This document shows, one piece after another, positions 12,701-27,099 of a stretch of DNA of 64,000 nucleotides. The stretch's first letter is position 1; every line of letters starts with the position of its first letter. A model generated the notes under the pieces. The model was not told the DNA's origin. It ran no database searches and saw only the letters and a program-made list of their open reading frames with translations. The position numbers and the translations under genes are program-made. Origin of the DNA: Homalodisca vitripennis (taxonomy: Eukaryota; Arthropoda; Insecta; Hemiptera; Cicadellidae); contig NC_060207.1 in assembly GCF_021130785.1 (NCBI RefSeq), positions 195,043,501-195,107,500 on the forward strand, written 5' to 3'.

Positions 12701-15700
12701 AAAAAAAAAAACCCAAAACAAAAAAAAAAATTTTAAAAATTTTTTTATAAAATAAAATTTTTAAAATTAACCCCCCAAAAGAATTAACAATTATACTCCC
12801 TAAAAAACCCCAAAAAAAATTTTTATGGGATTTATTAAAACAAAAAAAAAAAAGTCCAAAAATTATTGAAAAAATATTTACAAAAATATAAAAACATCTG
12901 ATAACATTGAAAAAATTTTAGAAAAATAAAAATTTAAAAATTCAATTTAAAAATAAAGGCCAATTATTATTTTTTAAACTTACAAAAATTTGGTTCTATA
13001 TTGTCTTTTCCCCTTTCCAAAAATTTCCATTCCTTTTTTGTTATTAAGGGAAAAAAATTTAAATTTTTTACCTTAACTTATTAATCTTAAAAATATTAAA
13101 ACCAGGTAAAATAAAAATTTCTCTTTTTTGGGGGGGGGGGGGTGAGGGTTTGGGTTTGGGGTTTATCCCCTTCCCGGATTCTTCGAAATATTCCAATTTT
13201 TTTAAAAGAAAAATTTAAAAAATTGTTTTTTCAGAAAAGTACCAAATTGCACCCCTTACTAGAAGACTGTTGCAATGGAGAAAATGAAAAAAAGGTTTTT
13301 TAAATTGGTTTATTTTAAGTGATACTTTTTTATATTGGCCAAGGCAAACTTGATTTTTCAACCTCTTTTTAAATAAAAGTATTCTAGGGAAACGTTTTTT
13401 TAATTTTTAAAAAGGATTATAAAAGTGTTAAAAGGAAAAATTGAGCTACAATTTATAAAATTTTTAAAAAATTTAAAACTATCAAATAAAAAACCCTTTT
13501 TATTAAACCCCTGAAAATATTTCCCTTTTGAATTGAGATTATTAAATTGACAAAAAAAAAGGGGTTTTTTTTAATTTTGTTATTTTCATTAAAAATTTTT
13601 TAAAAAAATTATTTTTTTAATTTACAATTATGCTTCTAAAATTTTCATAACTTTTATAATTAAAAATTGAATATTTTATTTTAAAGTTAAAAATTGGGAA
13701 ATTTATTTGAAAACTTAAATTATTGAATTGTAATTAGGTTTTTGTATCATTTTGAAAAAAATTTTTAAAAAATTTTCCTAATAAATAAAACAAGGTTTAA
13801 AAATTTATTTATTTTAAAGTTAAAAAGTTTTTAACCCAAAATTTTCCAAAAAGTATTGAATTTGGGTTTTAGTAATTTTTTGCTGGATATGCTTCCAAAG
13901 TCAAAAAAATTTTAAAAGTTTTTATAAACATTTTATAAAAATTGAAATCAAAAAACACTTTTGGGCTAAGTGAAAACATATTTAAAAAAATGTAATTTTT
14001 ATTAATTTTTAAAAACTTTGGTGGACTGATGGAATAACAAAAAAAACCCAAACCTTTATATAAACTTTTATACAGATGATATCAATGGCATGTCTAACAG
14101 AAAAAATTTTAGGCAAATTTTAATAATAAATTTCTAATAACATTAAACCAAAGGAATTAATTTATTTTTATGAAAAAAGGGGGGAAAATCAAATGTTTTA
14201 ACCCCTTTTTAATTTGGTAGATAATTTTTTTTTTACATGGAATTTAAAGTAATGTTGAGTATTAAAATCTTTGAAAATTAACATTAATTTTACTGGAAAT
14301 AAACTTAATTTTTTATTAAAAGAGTTGTTAAAATTAAAAAATAAACGAAAATTTTTCAAAAAACCTTTTTCAGGTTGAGGAAACCTCACTTTTTAAGCTT
14401 TCCCCTTTTTCAACCCCCGGTTTACTGATCACAAAGAATTTAAACAAGATAGGTTTTTATTTTTGGGGTACTGAATTGTATTGCATACCCAAAAACTTTT
14501 AATGCTCTTATTTGGTCTAAAATGTATAAGAAAGAATTCCATATTTAAGGTTAAACAATTTTTTTGTTACAATTTTTTAAATTTTTTAATAAAAAATTTA
14601 AAATAAAAAAATGGCCGTTTTCCTATTAAAATAAAATTTTTTTTACAATTCAGTTATGTTTTAAAAATAAAAGGGTTTAGGATAATTTTTGTAAATGGGT
14701 TATTTTATAAAAATACGATTTATATTTTTTAAAAGGTTTAAGTCAATAAAGCTAATTCATTTTATTTCCCCTAATTTATATGAATTAACCCCAAAATTTT
14801 TTATGTAAAATTTTAATGTTTAAGAAATATGAATTTTAAATTTTTTAAAATTTTAAATTATTTTTTTTTTTTTAAAAAAATTTAAAAAAAATAGATTTTA
14901 ATTCCTTTTTGTTAAACTTTTTATTTTAAAACTTAAATGGAAAATTAAAAAAAATTTAATATAGTTTTATAAAATACAAAAAAAGAAACAGTTTTAAAAA
15001 CAAATACATTTTTCTTAATTTAATTTCAATTTGGGTGGGGTTATCGTGGCCATGGTCGAAACATTATTAATTTATGAAACAATTCGTCACTAAGTTTGTG
15101 GCCCCCTATACTAAGGTTTTATTAAATTAACCAATGTGTAAAGTGGTGAATTTTCATAAAATTTAAAAAATACTTTTAAAATTCTTATGGCAATAACATG
15201 ATATAATGTTCAGATTTTAATAATGAGTTATTTTAGTGCTATATGTACTATCAAGTTAAAAAATAATTTGGAGTAAAGTAAAATTAAAACAATTATAGGG
15301 AGCTTCAATACTTGATGAATTGTATTTTTTGTTAAATAATAATTTTAAATAGTAAATTTTAAACTTAAACCTTATGGGAATTTTTTAACACTTAAATGGA
15401 TCATTAAAAATCGTTTTAAAAAAAATTTTAAATTTAATTTGGCATAATATTATTAAAAAATGTTTGTTTAAAACAAAAAATATCCCAAGTAAATATTCCT
15501 TCACTTATTACTTATAAATTATTTTAGAATTTCATTTCAAACCTTTTTTAGAGCGGGTTAAAAACTAATTAAACCTGAATGAGTCTGGTTCACAACGCTG
15601 AAGGAAAAAAAGTATTATTAGGTTTAGGGTCCGAAATCCTAAATTTTAAATTTTTCAATTCTTTAGCAGTTATTATTATTAATATAAGAAAATTGCAGTC

Positions 15701-18700
15701 TGCTTTAAAGGCTTCAAAAAACGGGAAAACTTTTTAAGGAACAAATTTTTTGAAAAAGAAAATTAGTGTCCCCCGTCCCAAAATTTTTTTGGTTTTTCGT
15801 TAGTTGGTTTAAAAGGAAAGGATTATTGGAGGTAAGGGGAAAAAGGGCTATAATTTTAAGAAATAAGATCCAATTATTTATACAAAGTTTAAAATGCATA
15901 AAGAAATGGGGCTATTCCCAATCCTTTGGGTTTAATAATTATAATGCCAATAATTTATTTTTAAAAATTTTAATTTGGAAAAAAATAAATTTAACATTTT
16001 TTTTTTATAATTTTAGTTCAAGAATAATTAAAATTTTATTTAAATAATTTCGTTTTTAAAATTTTTAAACTATAATTGAAATTAAGAACAAATATGCAAT
16101 TTTTATCAAAAAACAAATGAGTTTAAACTAAAACCCAATACCAATAGAACATTTTTTTATAAATTTTTAATTATTTTTGAATCAGTCTCATTTTTAGTTT
16201 CCCTTTACAAAATTAAATTTAAAAAAAACCAGTTTAATAGTGGGTGGCAAATATCAAAACCATTAATAAAATTTAAATTTAAACCCCTTGTTTGTGGAAA
16301 AGGGTAAAAAAAAAAGTAACTAATTACTTCTCAAATTTTAAAAACCCTGATTTTGTTAAATTTGTTTGCCAAGTCATTTTCACTTTATACCAAAAGTGGG
16401 TTTTAAAAAAAAAAAAATAACATACAATGTAATAAAATAAAAATAAAAATTATCATCTTCAATAGATCCCACTTACTGTTTATTTTTGATTCAAATTAAA
16501 TTTTAAATTTAAACCCAAATTTAAAAAACTTTAACAACAAATTGATTTATTTTCCATCAATTTTTATCAAAGGGTGTTAATTAATATTAATTATTTTGTG
16601 TAATCAACAAAAAAATTAAATTTTTTTTTTAAAAAAATCTTTATTATACCAATGGAAAATTTTTAAGTTTTATAAAAAAAATTATTTTAAATTTAATTCC
16701 ATATTTAAACCCGAAAATTAAAAAATGGGAAAAATTCCCGTAAATTATGAAATTATTAAACGCTTAAGAATTAAGGATTTTGCCCCCTAGGTCAAAGCCA
16801 CAATCCAAATTTAATTTAATACACTTAAAATTAAAATTTATTATTTTTTAAATTTTTTAAATTTGATTATGGAAAATTTTAAAAAAAGAAACCGACTTTT
16901 AAACAAAATTAAGACAAAATAAGATATTGGGCCAAACCTACCATAATTAATCAAATCTTATTGGGCCCCTTTTTAAAAATTTTTTCTTTCAGTTTTGCCC
17001 AAAATTTAATACATAAAACCGGAAAAAAATTTCCCCGAACGCCCCAAAAATTTAATAAATAAAATTTGCCAAATAAGTTTAAATTTTAAAGTTAAAATTT
17101 AAAAGGAAATTGTTAATAGTATAAAGCAGTTAATGATGGGAAAATTAATTTAAAAGAAACATTATAAATCCAAAAACCTTTTCTTTTTATTTCCCTTTTT
17201 AAATAATACAAAAAAATTTATATTTTTATTTTTTTAAATAAATTTATATAACCTTCATGAAAATAATCTTTTAATTAAAAAACATTCAAACATATGCAGA
17301 CTAAAAAGGCCAAGTGAAGGTTTTAAAATTTTAAACCCCAAGTAATTTGGAAAAATTTTTTTATTTACAAAATTTATGATTATTTGAAAAAAATCAAAAT
17401 TTTTGAACCTTTCAAAGAACAATTTTGTCAAAGAAAATACTATTTTTTTAACATAAAATATTTAAACATCAAATGAAGAAACCAAAAAATAATTTGAGGG
17501 GAAATTTTTATGAATAATTGAAAAATAAAACCAATCTTGAATTTACCCCTTTTAAAGAAAATGTTTATTGTTTAAATTTCTGGTTCCCCAATTAACAATT
17601 TAAACAGTATATATAAAAAGTTAAAAAAAACCAAAATTAATGCAAAAATATTTAAAAGTCTTTTTGACCTTTAATTTATATGCTTAAAAATAGTTTTTTT
17701 AAGGTTTGAAACAAATATTTTAAAATGGAGGGGAATAAACAAAATTGTTAATTAATTTCCAAAAATTTTTTAAAAAGTAAAGCATTTTATTTATTTCCAT
17801 TAGTGAATCACGTTAAGAAAAATTTAATATCAAAAAGATATTACAAAATTTCATATAAATTATAAATTATATTGTACAGGGTTATAAAATTTTAAATTAC
17901 TTTCCTTGGGCTTTAAAATAGTATTTTATAAAACCCCAAAAAATCCTTACTGTATACAAAAGGTTTTTTAAATTTTACTACCTTTTAAACTAAATGAGTA
18001 TATTAAGCCTTTTTAGCCAAAATTTTAAATAAATTTTGTTTAAAAAAGTTTTAGCCATAACTTTGTTTAAATACAATGGCTTAAATCAAAAAAAACCAAT
18101 GAGGGGGAAATTTTCATTAATTTAAAACGGTTTGATTAGGGCCCTTAAAAATTTTTATTTTAAATTCCCAAATTTTTATACAAAAATCGTTGTTTGGCTA
18201 ATAAAAGGAAAAAAATTGGGAAAATAAAATAATTTTTTCAAAATTTTTTCAATAGTTTGGGTTTCCAAATTTTAATTTCGGTTTTAATTTTAAAATCTAC
18301 ACCAATACGAAAAAAATAATACCAACTCCCTAATTTATAAATTATTTTTTGTTTAATATTTAAATAAAATAATAAAATTTAATGAAGGAAAATTTTTTCA
18401 ATATTGTATATAACTAGTAAAATGATGGATTATATTTTTCACTAAGAAAAACCAATCCCAAAAAATTGCTTTTTAACTCACATGTTACACAAGGAATAAA
18501 ACAAAACCAATGATTAAATTATTTGAAAGCTATTAAATAATCTTTTTAATCTTTAAGAGAAAAAAACCCTTCACCACCCCACCGGAAGGGTTTCTTAGAG
18601 GGTTGAAAATTTTCAACCATTTAGTGAATTCAATTAATTTTAGTATAAAAAACAAATTCAATTTAAAATTTTAAATTGAAAAGAACAAATATAGAAAAAG

Positions 18701-20700
18701 CTCCAAAGGAATATTTTATTAAAAAAATTAAATAAAGTTTAAATTTTAAAAAAAAATTATTTTTGGTTTTAAAATTTATTTGGTCATTTGTAAAATAAAA
18801 ACATTTCTATTTTTTCTTTAAACATTTTTTGATTAACACAGTATTTAAATTTTTTTAAAGGTTAAAATTTAAAGCTTTTAAATTTAAACATATAAAATAA
18901 GAACAGCTTTACAAAAAGACCAATAAATTTAAATGAAATTCTGAACTAATCATTGTAAGATAAAATAAAATTTTGGGATGTAATGAGGACTAAATAATTA
19001 AAATGATGGTATCACCGCCTATGTTAAAAAAATATATAAAATGTTAAGTTGGAAAGAGAAATTTATGAAATTTTTAATTTAAAAAATTTTACAAAGTACA
19101 AAAATTTTTAAAAAAACCTGGAAATTTTATTAGGAAATTAAAAGTAAAAACCAAAACAAAATTCCCAGGTGCAAGTATCAATCTGTGAAAAATTTATTCA
19201 TTTTACTTTATTTTTACCTGGTAACACCCGCTTAAACACTTGTTCTAAAAAACTTATTACACATTTCCAATAATTTATTTATATTAAAGCTTTAACTTTT
19301 ACACCATTGCTAAAACAAAAAAAATTAAATTTTTAACTTCTGCAGAAAATTCAAAAGTTAACAGAGGGGTTAAATTTTTAACACAAATTACCCTTTAAAA
19401 AATAAATCAATTTAAAAGGAAAAAAAAATTGTATTAAAGAAAATTTTCTCTGATCTTTTTTCAGGGAACATGTTTGAAGTAAAAAAATTAAAATTTTTAT
19501 AAGGTTAATCAATAATTTGTCTTTTTATAAAAAACATGTAAAGTACTTTTAAAATACTTTAATTAAATTTTTTAAAATATGTGGTTCATAAAATAAATTT
19601 ATTGACAATGATTAAAATTTAAAAACCTTTTCCATTTTAAATTTTAAAGTAAAATGGATTCCCGGTTGAAAAGATTTTGGAATTAAAAACCTTCGTCCAA
19701 AGAATTGACAATTTTTATTAATTTTAAAAATTGAAACTATTTCTCACATTTAACAAGCCTTTGGATAAAGTTGGTAATTTTTATACTTTTATAATATTAT
19801 AAAATCGTTTTTTTAAACCCGAAGCCATGATTTCAAACAAGTAGAAACGCAACCCAGTTAAATGCCAATTGTAAAATAAAGGGTAAAATGAACCCCTTTT
19901 TTTTCTCTGCCAAAGAAATTGTTAAAACCCTTGGGGTTAAAGGAAAAGTTAAGGGGGAACCTTAATCCCTATTTATTGCAAATTCATTGCAATCCCTTCC
20001 AAAAAAGAAAATTCTAACTTTCCAATTGGGAACAAAATGGCTAAAAAAAGAAATTTTCAACATTTCAAAGGGAAATTTTTTATAAATTTCATAAAATAAC
20101 CCATCATTTTTTCTTATTTAAATAAAAATGGTTTTGGTAATTTTTAATCTGAAAAATTTAAACAAGTTCGAGTATTTTTAAAACCCAAAATATATATTTA
20201 AAAGGTTTTGTCCACGATTTAAATTTAATTTCAAGTTATAATGTTAATTAACCATAAAAGTTAAAAACAATGCTTCATTTGAACATGTCATCAAATTTAA
20301 AAAAAATTGCTGTAATTTACCCTAAATAAATGAAAATGCCAAATTTAAGAAAGTAAAATTTGGGCTCTTGTTCTAGAAATTTTTAAAAGAAAATTATAAT
20401 TTTATATTGTTAAAAAGTTGTAATGTCTTAAAATAATTTATGCTTTTATTTTATTAAAAAACTAAAATTAACCCCAAATTTAAATTGGCTGTTATGGGAA
20501 ATTTCAACTTGTTTTAACAAAAAAAGATTTCTTTAACTTCATTTTAATATAACCTTGGTCAAAGATTAATAAATTTATGTTTTAAGAAAAATTGCAAAAT
20601 TGGGACATTTAAATTTTAATTTAAATAGGCGAAGTTTAAAAAACCCTTTGTTTAAAAACCAAATTAAATTTAAACTGTATTTTCCAATCACTGTAATCAT
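9750..20700. other. 11-kb low-complexity AT block, doubtful assembly
   Basis: Same abnormal texture as 1-3180: runs of A and T of 3-10 bases separated by short CCC, GGG or CCCC runs, frequent poly-A and poly-T, a G run of about 12 at 13131-13142, and almost no mixed-sequence words. No gene, RNA or transposon could be recognised. Both borders are gradual over about 100 bases. I infer unpolished or gap-filled sequence. Confidence 0.6.
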
Positions 20701-23700
20701 ACATAATTTAAAAAAAGGACATTTAGTAAATAATAACTAGCATGAGTGCATCACCATTTCTTGTGGCACATTATTATGAATGCAAATCAAATAAAATGTT
20801 TATTTTAAGATATTTATACCAGCAAAACATTCTAAATGACATACACAAAGGTTTTTCAGATTGCACAGCTATAACTATAATGTATGTTGCTGTTGTAGGG
20901 AAAGTTTGTCTAATGAGAAATCAGTGGAGTCAAACACAATCACAATCATTATTAGCTCTTTGACTGTGTTTTGGTGGAGGTTAAAAAAGAGTTTTGCCAT
21001 TTTGTTTTCCACTAAATGTGAAGTGTATGTTATTATAATACATGTGTAAATGCCTCTATGGTTCATAGTAAAATCATTTCAGTTTGTAGAGAGAGAATGC
21101 TCTCAATACAGCATGTGACCAAATGAGTATGGAATTTCAATTTCAAGAGGAGAAAAATTATTGATGGAGATATAGGTTGTCTGTTAGTGGTAAGGAAAAA
21201 TGAATTTTAATTTTCTTTCTGTTCACCATCTTACTATGATGACTTGCCTTTCAAACATTGATCAACCCATTTTGGTGCATAATCTATTTAGTAGAGTCTA
21301 CACTCTGCTGGGAAAAATCCATACTAACTACCCAAGTCGTTGGCAAGATGAGTTTTTGCCCCTAAAATCCTCTCCAGCTTTCAGTCCGACCTATTTCTGG
21401 CAAAGAAATTTCTCTTTGAATAAGAAGGATGCTGACTGCTTAGGGTGGTTTCTGAGACTGCTAACAATTCCTCTCTGTTGGCAGTGATATCCTGCAGGAT
21501 GGATAACAATTGAAAGCTGAAATGGTATTTCATTCAAATCTCTGCGTTGGATCTGAGGTGAGGTATTTAATTAGATTTTTAGATTTAACACAATGACAGA
21601 AGGGAGAGTAGGTAATAAATTCAACAACCATCATTTAAATTGCCACAGTATATAATTTTATTCAACCAGATTTCAAAAGCTATAACATAACATTTACAAT
21701 GTTTCTAGTGGGATTTAAATACAATTAATGTAACAACTTCCATCGTTAACTGTCAAACTTCCTTATCAGAAAAATATCTTATCAATACTATGTGAACTTT
21801 GTTCGATATCTCAAATTAGTTAAACAGGAAACAACTTGTAGATAATGGAACACTTGAGAAAAGTGATTAAAAATTTTAAAGTATTCAAAATAAAAACTGA
21901 TCTTTGACTAAAAAAAGAATTCAGTAATTTCAAAATAACAGTAGGTTTATAAATGAAATAAATAGAATTACAAATTTAAGTCACATGAAAATCACTAGAG
22001 ATATATGAATTATTGCTTGTGAATCCTAACTGTTAAACGAATTTTGTAAAGTATATGAAAAATCAATATTTTGTACAATTTTTTTACAATTTTTGTACTT
22101 TGTTAGGAGGGAAGAACTAAAGTCATAAAATACTTAAAGAAATATTTATGGTAAACTGCAATAAAACCTGCTCATTATTCTATTTCAGGAAATTGTGCTT
22201 TAAATATATTTTTTACAAACAAACCACTGATTTTTTCAAAACCAATAGAGAAAGTCGCTTACAACAGTGTAGTACATCTAGCACATCATCCACCCCACTG
22301 CCTCATTCGCTATACAATCGTTCTTTTCCTACTGTTCCAAGTAAGCAGACTATATTGGAAATTAGATTTCAACTACTTTTAAAGGATTCATTATGAAAAA
22401 CCATCCACTGCATGGAGAAATGGACAACTTTTATGAAGCATTTTATAGCAGTTTTAATTTTTTAGCTATTGAAATTTTAATTGCAAATGATTTAGAAAGG
22501 CAGGAAAAAGATCACGAAGTCCATTTTTCATCTCCTTCCCATTACTAGCATTTAAACTGTTGAGCGCTATGTTAAAAATGTTAACTGAGAAACACAATTA
22601 GAATCCATGATTTTTGCAGTATTATTTACAAATACTGCATGAACTTTCAAATTAAAAATTTAGTCACAACAATATTTTATATGCCACAGTGGACAAAACT
22701 GATGTACCATGCAACTAAAAAACATATTCTACTGGTTACCATTTAGAAACTATGAGTTTAGTTTTATGAGACATAAGAAAATAGACTTTACTCAAACCTA
22801 AAAATTTAAAAATAAAAATTTACTTTATGTCCTATGAGAATACTTCCCTCACAAACGTACCAACAGGCTCACATGGGAATGGACAGCTTTAACCAGCAGA
22901 TATGGCAGAGAATTACTTGTCTGGCACTAGAGTAATTTTGTAGAAAAGCAAGCTAAACTAGAGCCACTTTACAACGATTCTAAATTCTAATACTTTTTTG
23001 AGCAGTCATAAAATGTCAAGCAATAAACTGGCAATGCAACTCAACAAATTTAATTTATGGGTTTTAAATTTGAAGTTCTGCTAAATACTACTAATTCTTT
23101 CACTTTAAACATTTTCAGCAGGGTAAAACCAAAACATATAGGTTTTCTAAATAAAAGAAATAATGCAAATTTAATATTTTTGTCAATACAAAGTTTTAAG
23201 AACTGCAGTCTCTTTAGATGCAAATTTGGTACTTTATAACATTTTAATACGAGAAAAATTAAACTAATATTACCATTTTAAAACTTATTAATGATACAAT
23301 ACTGAATAAGTGATCTCAATTTCTTAAAACCAACAAGTTTGAAATATACACACAACAGTTATATTTAGACCTTAAAAGTACTGAATACAAATATTTCAAT
23401 AATTACAGCAAATGCGATTGAATAGTTATAACTTATGTAAAATAACAGAGTTTCTTTTAGGAAGACTAAAATTATACTAAAAGCAACAGAGTCAGCTAAC
23501 TACAGCAAGTGAGAAAGGCAACTTTTAATATTTATTATATTTAAAGTAAATAAAAATTCTATGATCTAAATTTTTAACATTTAAGTTATTTTTGAAATGG
23601 GCACTAAGCCGAGAAATGGAAATTAATAGAATAAGTTGCAAGAGAAATCTCCATTCTAAACAATTTCCTCTTCAATTGGAAAGGAAATTTTGCAATCACC

Positions 23701-24739
23701 TATTTAGCATACTTTTATTTTCATACATCTAGTTGTATTTGCAATCGTTTGCAGTCATATAATACCCAGATTGTTCTTTTCATATTCTGAAAAGTGTACA
23801 ACTTGCCAAAATTCCGTGACTGATATCAATATCCAAATTGCAATACACAGAGAAGCACAAAAATGTGTCACATCCTCCTGCAATCTATTTCCCAATTCCC
23901 ATATCACTTAAGGTAATAAAAATCTATAATTAGCTAACAAAACGAATACCATCGCACCCGTTTGATAAATGCGGCCTATGTACATTGCATTCTCACCTTC
24001 CTCAACTGTACATATATACATAATGGTTCACGTAACTGTAAGCAAAGCAACACCTACGCTATGTACAAGGGTAAATAAATTTGGAGTTGTCTTACGGTAC
24101 AATGAATTGAATCATTGGGAACAATCAACCGACCTGGCCAGTGGAACCGAGCGCACATCTTGCTCCAACATAAACTTACACAAAAACAAATCAAGAGGAT
24201 TCTTCAAAAATGAGAACGACACTCTACATGTGGCTTTAAATACGGGCTACGCACTAGTTGCGGTACATTACGACAGACAAAACTTTACAAAATATACCAA
24301 GATGTTTCAAAAATACTTCCACAAAAATTAAGAGCTATTCATACGATTAAACTATGATGCATTCCTTTATTATATCAGTTAGGTCTGCAAGCTGACAATG
24401 GATAAAATAGAAATATTCTTCCAAGGAAGCAAACTTTTTACACAAGTGCTACATGTATTAAATCACAGTCTTCTATGAAAGAAGCTGAATCAATGGTGGG
24501 AACAATATCACCACGACCTCAACAAAAGTGCTTCATTAAACAAATTTTTAGCTTTACTTCTAAACTTAAATAATCAACAACTGTAAGACTATTAACGTCT
24601 ACACTAATGAATATATTATAACAATCATCAAGCCAATAAGTCTAAATCACAGAAAGCTAACAATAAAATCTAAAATAAATGTAAATATATTAATTTAATT
24701 CCATATAAATTTCACGAAATATCACACAATAAAATACAC
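20701..24739. other. AT-rich sequence downstream of Snap25
   Basis: Normal-complexity sequence beyond the probable 3' end of Snap25. A slightly GC-richer stretch at 21290-21485 has 95 open codons on the plus strand, and 23969-24331 has 120 open codons. Neither shows a domain, splice context or base bias that I can defend as coding. Part of the segment may be Snap25 3' UTR if a distal polyadenylation site is used. Confidence 0.35.
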
Positions 24740-24764
24740 AAGTTTTCTACATCGAAAACATTAC

Positions 24765-24770
24765 TTTATT
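24765..24770 (-). promoter_or_regulatory. Candidate polyadenylation signal for Snap25
   Basis: AATAAA on the minus strand, about 330 nt after the Snap25 stop codon. It is the first good hexamer checked in a plausible position. Further AATAAA copies occur downstream (for example near 24366), so the true 3' end is undetermined. Confidence 0.35.
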
Positions 24771-25098
24771 GAAGAAAAATTAATTGGTATAATTACTGTA
24801 ACCGAGAAGGTTTTCGTTCTAAAACAAATTTCAACTTACAAGCTCCCACCATACGACTGTTAAGACTAGGCTGATATATTTTGTGCTTCTAAAGCAAACC
24901 TATATTCATCATGGGAGAATATTTAGACAATAAAATCACATTAATTATACAAAACTATTCTGATCCTAGTAATAAATATGAATTTCAAAATATGATCCCC
25001 TAATGATATAACGCTGGCGGCCTGCGTGTCCACCCACGACGGAGGGGAGACACGCCGGCTGTCACTACAGAACCAGGGAAGCGACATGCAGTTGCAAT
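24771..25098 (-). other. Snap25: Probable Snap25 3' UTR
   Basis: Sequence between the TAA stop of the terminal coding exon and the first candidate polyadenylation signal. The first 80 bases (25019-25098) are GC-rich compared with the surroundings, as is common next to coding exons. No regulatory element was identified. Confidence 0.45.
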
Positions 25099-25161
25099 TT
25101 ACTTGAGAAGGTCGTGAGCTCGCTGGTTAGCCACAGCTATCCTTGTCTCATTGGATTCACC
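25099..25161 (-). CDS. Snap25: SNAP-25 terminal coding exon
   Basis: Encodes GESNETRIAVANQRAHDLLK and a TAA stop, the C-terminal end of the second SNARE motif of SNAP-25. SNAP-25 supplies two helices to the four-helix SNARE bundle with syntaxin and synaptobrevin and so drives synaptic vesicle fusion at the presynaptic plasma membrane. The exon follows the acceptor TTTTCAG and starts at phase 0, directly continuing the ...QIDRINRK end of 27826-27970. The 20 residues contain the final heptads (I, A, A, L positions) that zip up next to the membrane. Identity is clear from near-complete agreement with the insect SNAP-25 family. Confidence 0.97.
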   Translation of the reverse strand, partial: GESNETRIAVANQRAHDLLK

Positions 25162-25898
25162 CTGAAAATGTATAGAGGATTGTCACAATAAATTATAGAC
25201 AGTTATATCAACATCTATAAACAGCTAGGAGAAAAACCATATTTTAAACTTCTTGGCGTCAGAAGTTTACAATAAGTCAAATACGGTACGTTAATTTCAA
25301 AAAAGTGTGTATGTTGATAATATTTTGATGAAACATGCCAACAATTGGCCAGAGATTGTCATGACTAGGGTAGACATCATTCAGGTAGATACATAATAAT
25401 AGAAAAAATACAAACTAGAGATAACAAAAACAAAAATGTTAAAAAAAATTTATTTCTGTTTTTCTTTTTTTCTTTTTTTCTTTTGCAACCTGTTACTAGA
25501 AGAATCCATTAATTTATTTTATTTTTCTAGTTATCAATGAATAAACTACAATGAGAGAGATATCAATTCAAGATTAATAATAATGTTATATATCCAACCC
25601 CAATTATATATTTATTTAACAGATTAGATAACATTTATTAAATTATTTATTTTCTAATTTTCAGGTACAATTAATACAAATGGAAACATGCGTGGTTATG
25701 ACTGTGAATTTTGTTGGCTTGAATACTTCCAAACTTGATGTGAAAATAACACACAATCGAGTAAATATTGTCAATTATTTTTGTTCAATAAAACAACTGA
25801 CCACAAAACAATTTTTTTCAAAGCAACATTTGACAAGTCAAAGTGTTAAAAATATGTGAAATAATTGTTTTTATTGACTAGACTGTCTACTACTGAAG

Positions 25899-25940
25899 AT
25901 ATATATATATATATATATATATATCTATATATATATATAT
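25899..25940. repeat. AT dinucleotide microsatellite
   Basis: About 21 AT units with one C interruption. A shorter TA run lies at 27074-27096. Confidence 0.9.
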
Positions 25941-26121
25941 CAAATCCCCAAATATGATATATAATACATATGTATGATATATGATATTTTGTGATTAGCA
26001 AATTATGTCATAAATTTTTAACACAATAAATAAAACTAAAAAACATCGGTATTGTTTTTTGTTAAACACAATAAATACTAATTAATTTGCTAATTAAAAA
26101 AAGTCAGTGAAAACACATCGG

Positions 26122-26268
26122 TTAGTAGAGTGAAACGCATCAGAATACGACGATCCAGTCAGAAATGGCAACGCATAATGTACTTCACAATGTGTACCTA
26201 AAACAACCCGCCATTTCTGATTGAATAAACCTTTTGAGATGCGGTTTGCGGCATTCAACTCTACTAAG
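26122..26268. mobile_element. Fold-back MITE
   Basis: The ends are inverted: TTAGTAGAGTGAAACGCATC at the left pairs with the right end, which on the minus strand reads TTAGTAGAGTTGAATGCC and, after 8 more bases, GCATC. An inner pair (CAGTCAGAAATGGC and GCCATTTCTGATTG) extends the hairpin. No coding capacity. It is probably a short non-autonomous DNA transposon; the family is unknown to me. Confidence 0.7.
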
Positions 26269-27099
26269 TGAGCTCTTTCAAATGAGGTATCACTCGACCC
26301 ATGCTTTCATTTAAGATTTCCATGTTTTCCTCTGTGGGCCGTTCCCCCATGGTTGGCATGTCATGGTAATAGCAAGGAAAAATAGTTTACATAGCCATAT
26401 GACAGTGTGCAAAGTTTATAGATGTTATCTGCTATGGTTTGTAAAATATTAAGCCGTACCCATACTTTTCAAACACCTTGTATATATATATGAAGTTATC
26501 TTTGGAATAGTTGTTTGTAAAAGTTACTGGGTATGTTAGTCAGTACTGAAATCTTTAATTAAAGTCTTAATCCCTCCTTTGCAAACACTATACCAAACAT
26601 AAATGCAAAAAGTATGACACAAAACAGGATAATACAGGCAGAAGTGTTGAGAAAATAGTGGTAGCCACAGTTTGGATCAATTCTATTTCACAAAAACTCT
26701 TTAGAACTTGCAGCTAATAAAGTTAAAATGTTTCCTACAGAAGCTTAAGCATCTAAGATGTGAATCTATCTAAACTTCTTGATTTAAGAGAAAAAGTTAT
26801 TGCACAGTGGTTGTGCATGATTTGAAGATAATCTCATTAGGTGTATGCCAATTTCTAGATAAACGCAGTCTTGGTACAGATGGTTGTATCTATGATATTT
26901 GATCAACTCCAATGTGTTTAAATCTTAATGGTTTATTTGTACCTAAAATTATGTTGTCTTGTTGTATTTTGCTGTTATTTTTTATAGAGACAGGTTTAGC
27001 TGTTTTTACAGGTTTTGATACATAATTTTGTATGCAAAAAAGTTATTTTGTCTCTTTTTCAATTTTTGTTATTTTATATATATATATATATATATCCAA

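Noticed and set aside
21200..21487. 95-codon plus-strand open frame
   Set aside because: Protein not recognised and no supporting signals; chance or an unidentified repeat.
23969..24331. 120-codon plus-strand open frame
   Set aside because: No domain, no base bias, no splice or promoter context; it lies antisense to the area downstream of Snap25.
26468..26485. AACACCTTGTATAT as the end of a DNA transposon
   Set aside because: It resembles a common insect element terminus, but no partner end or body could be found.
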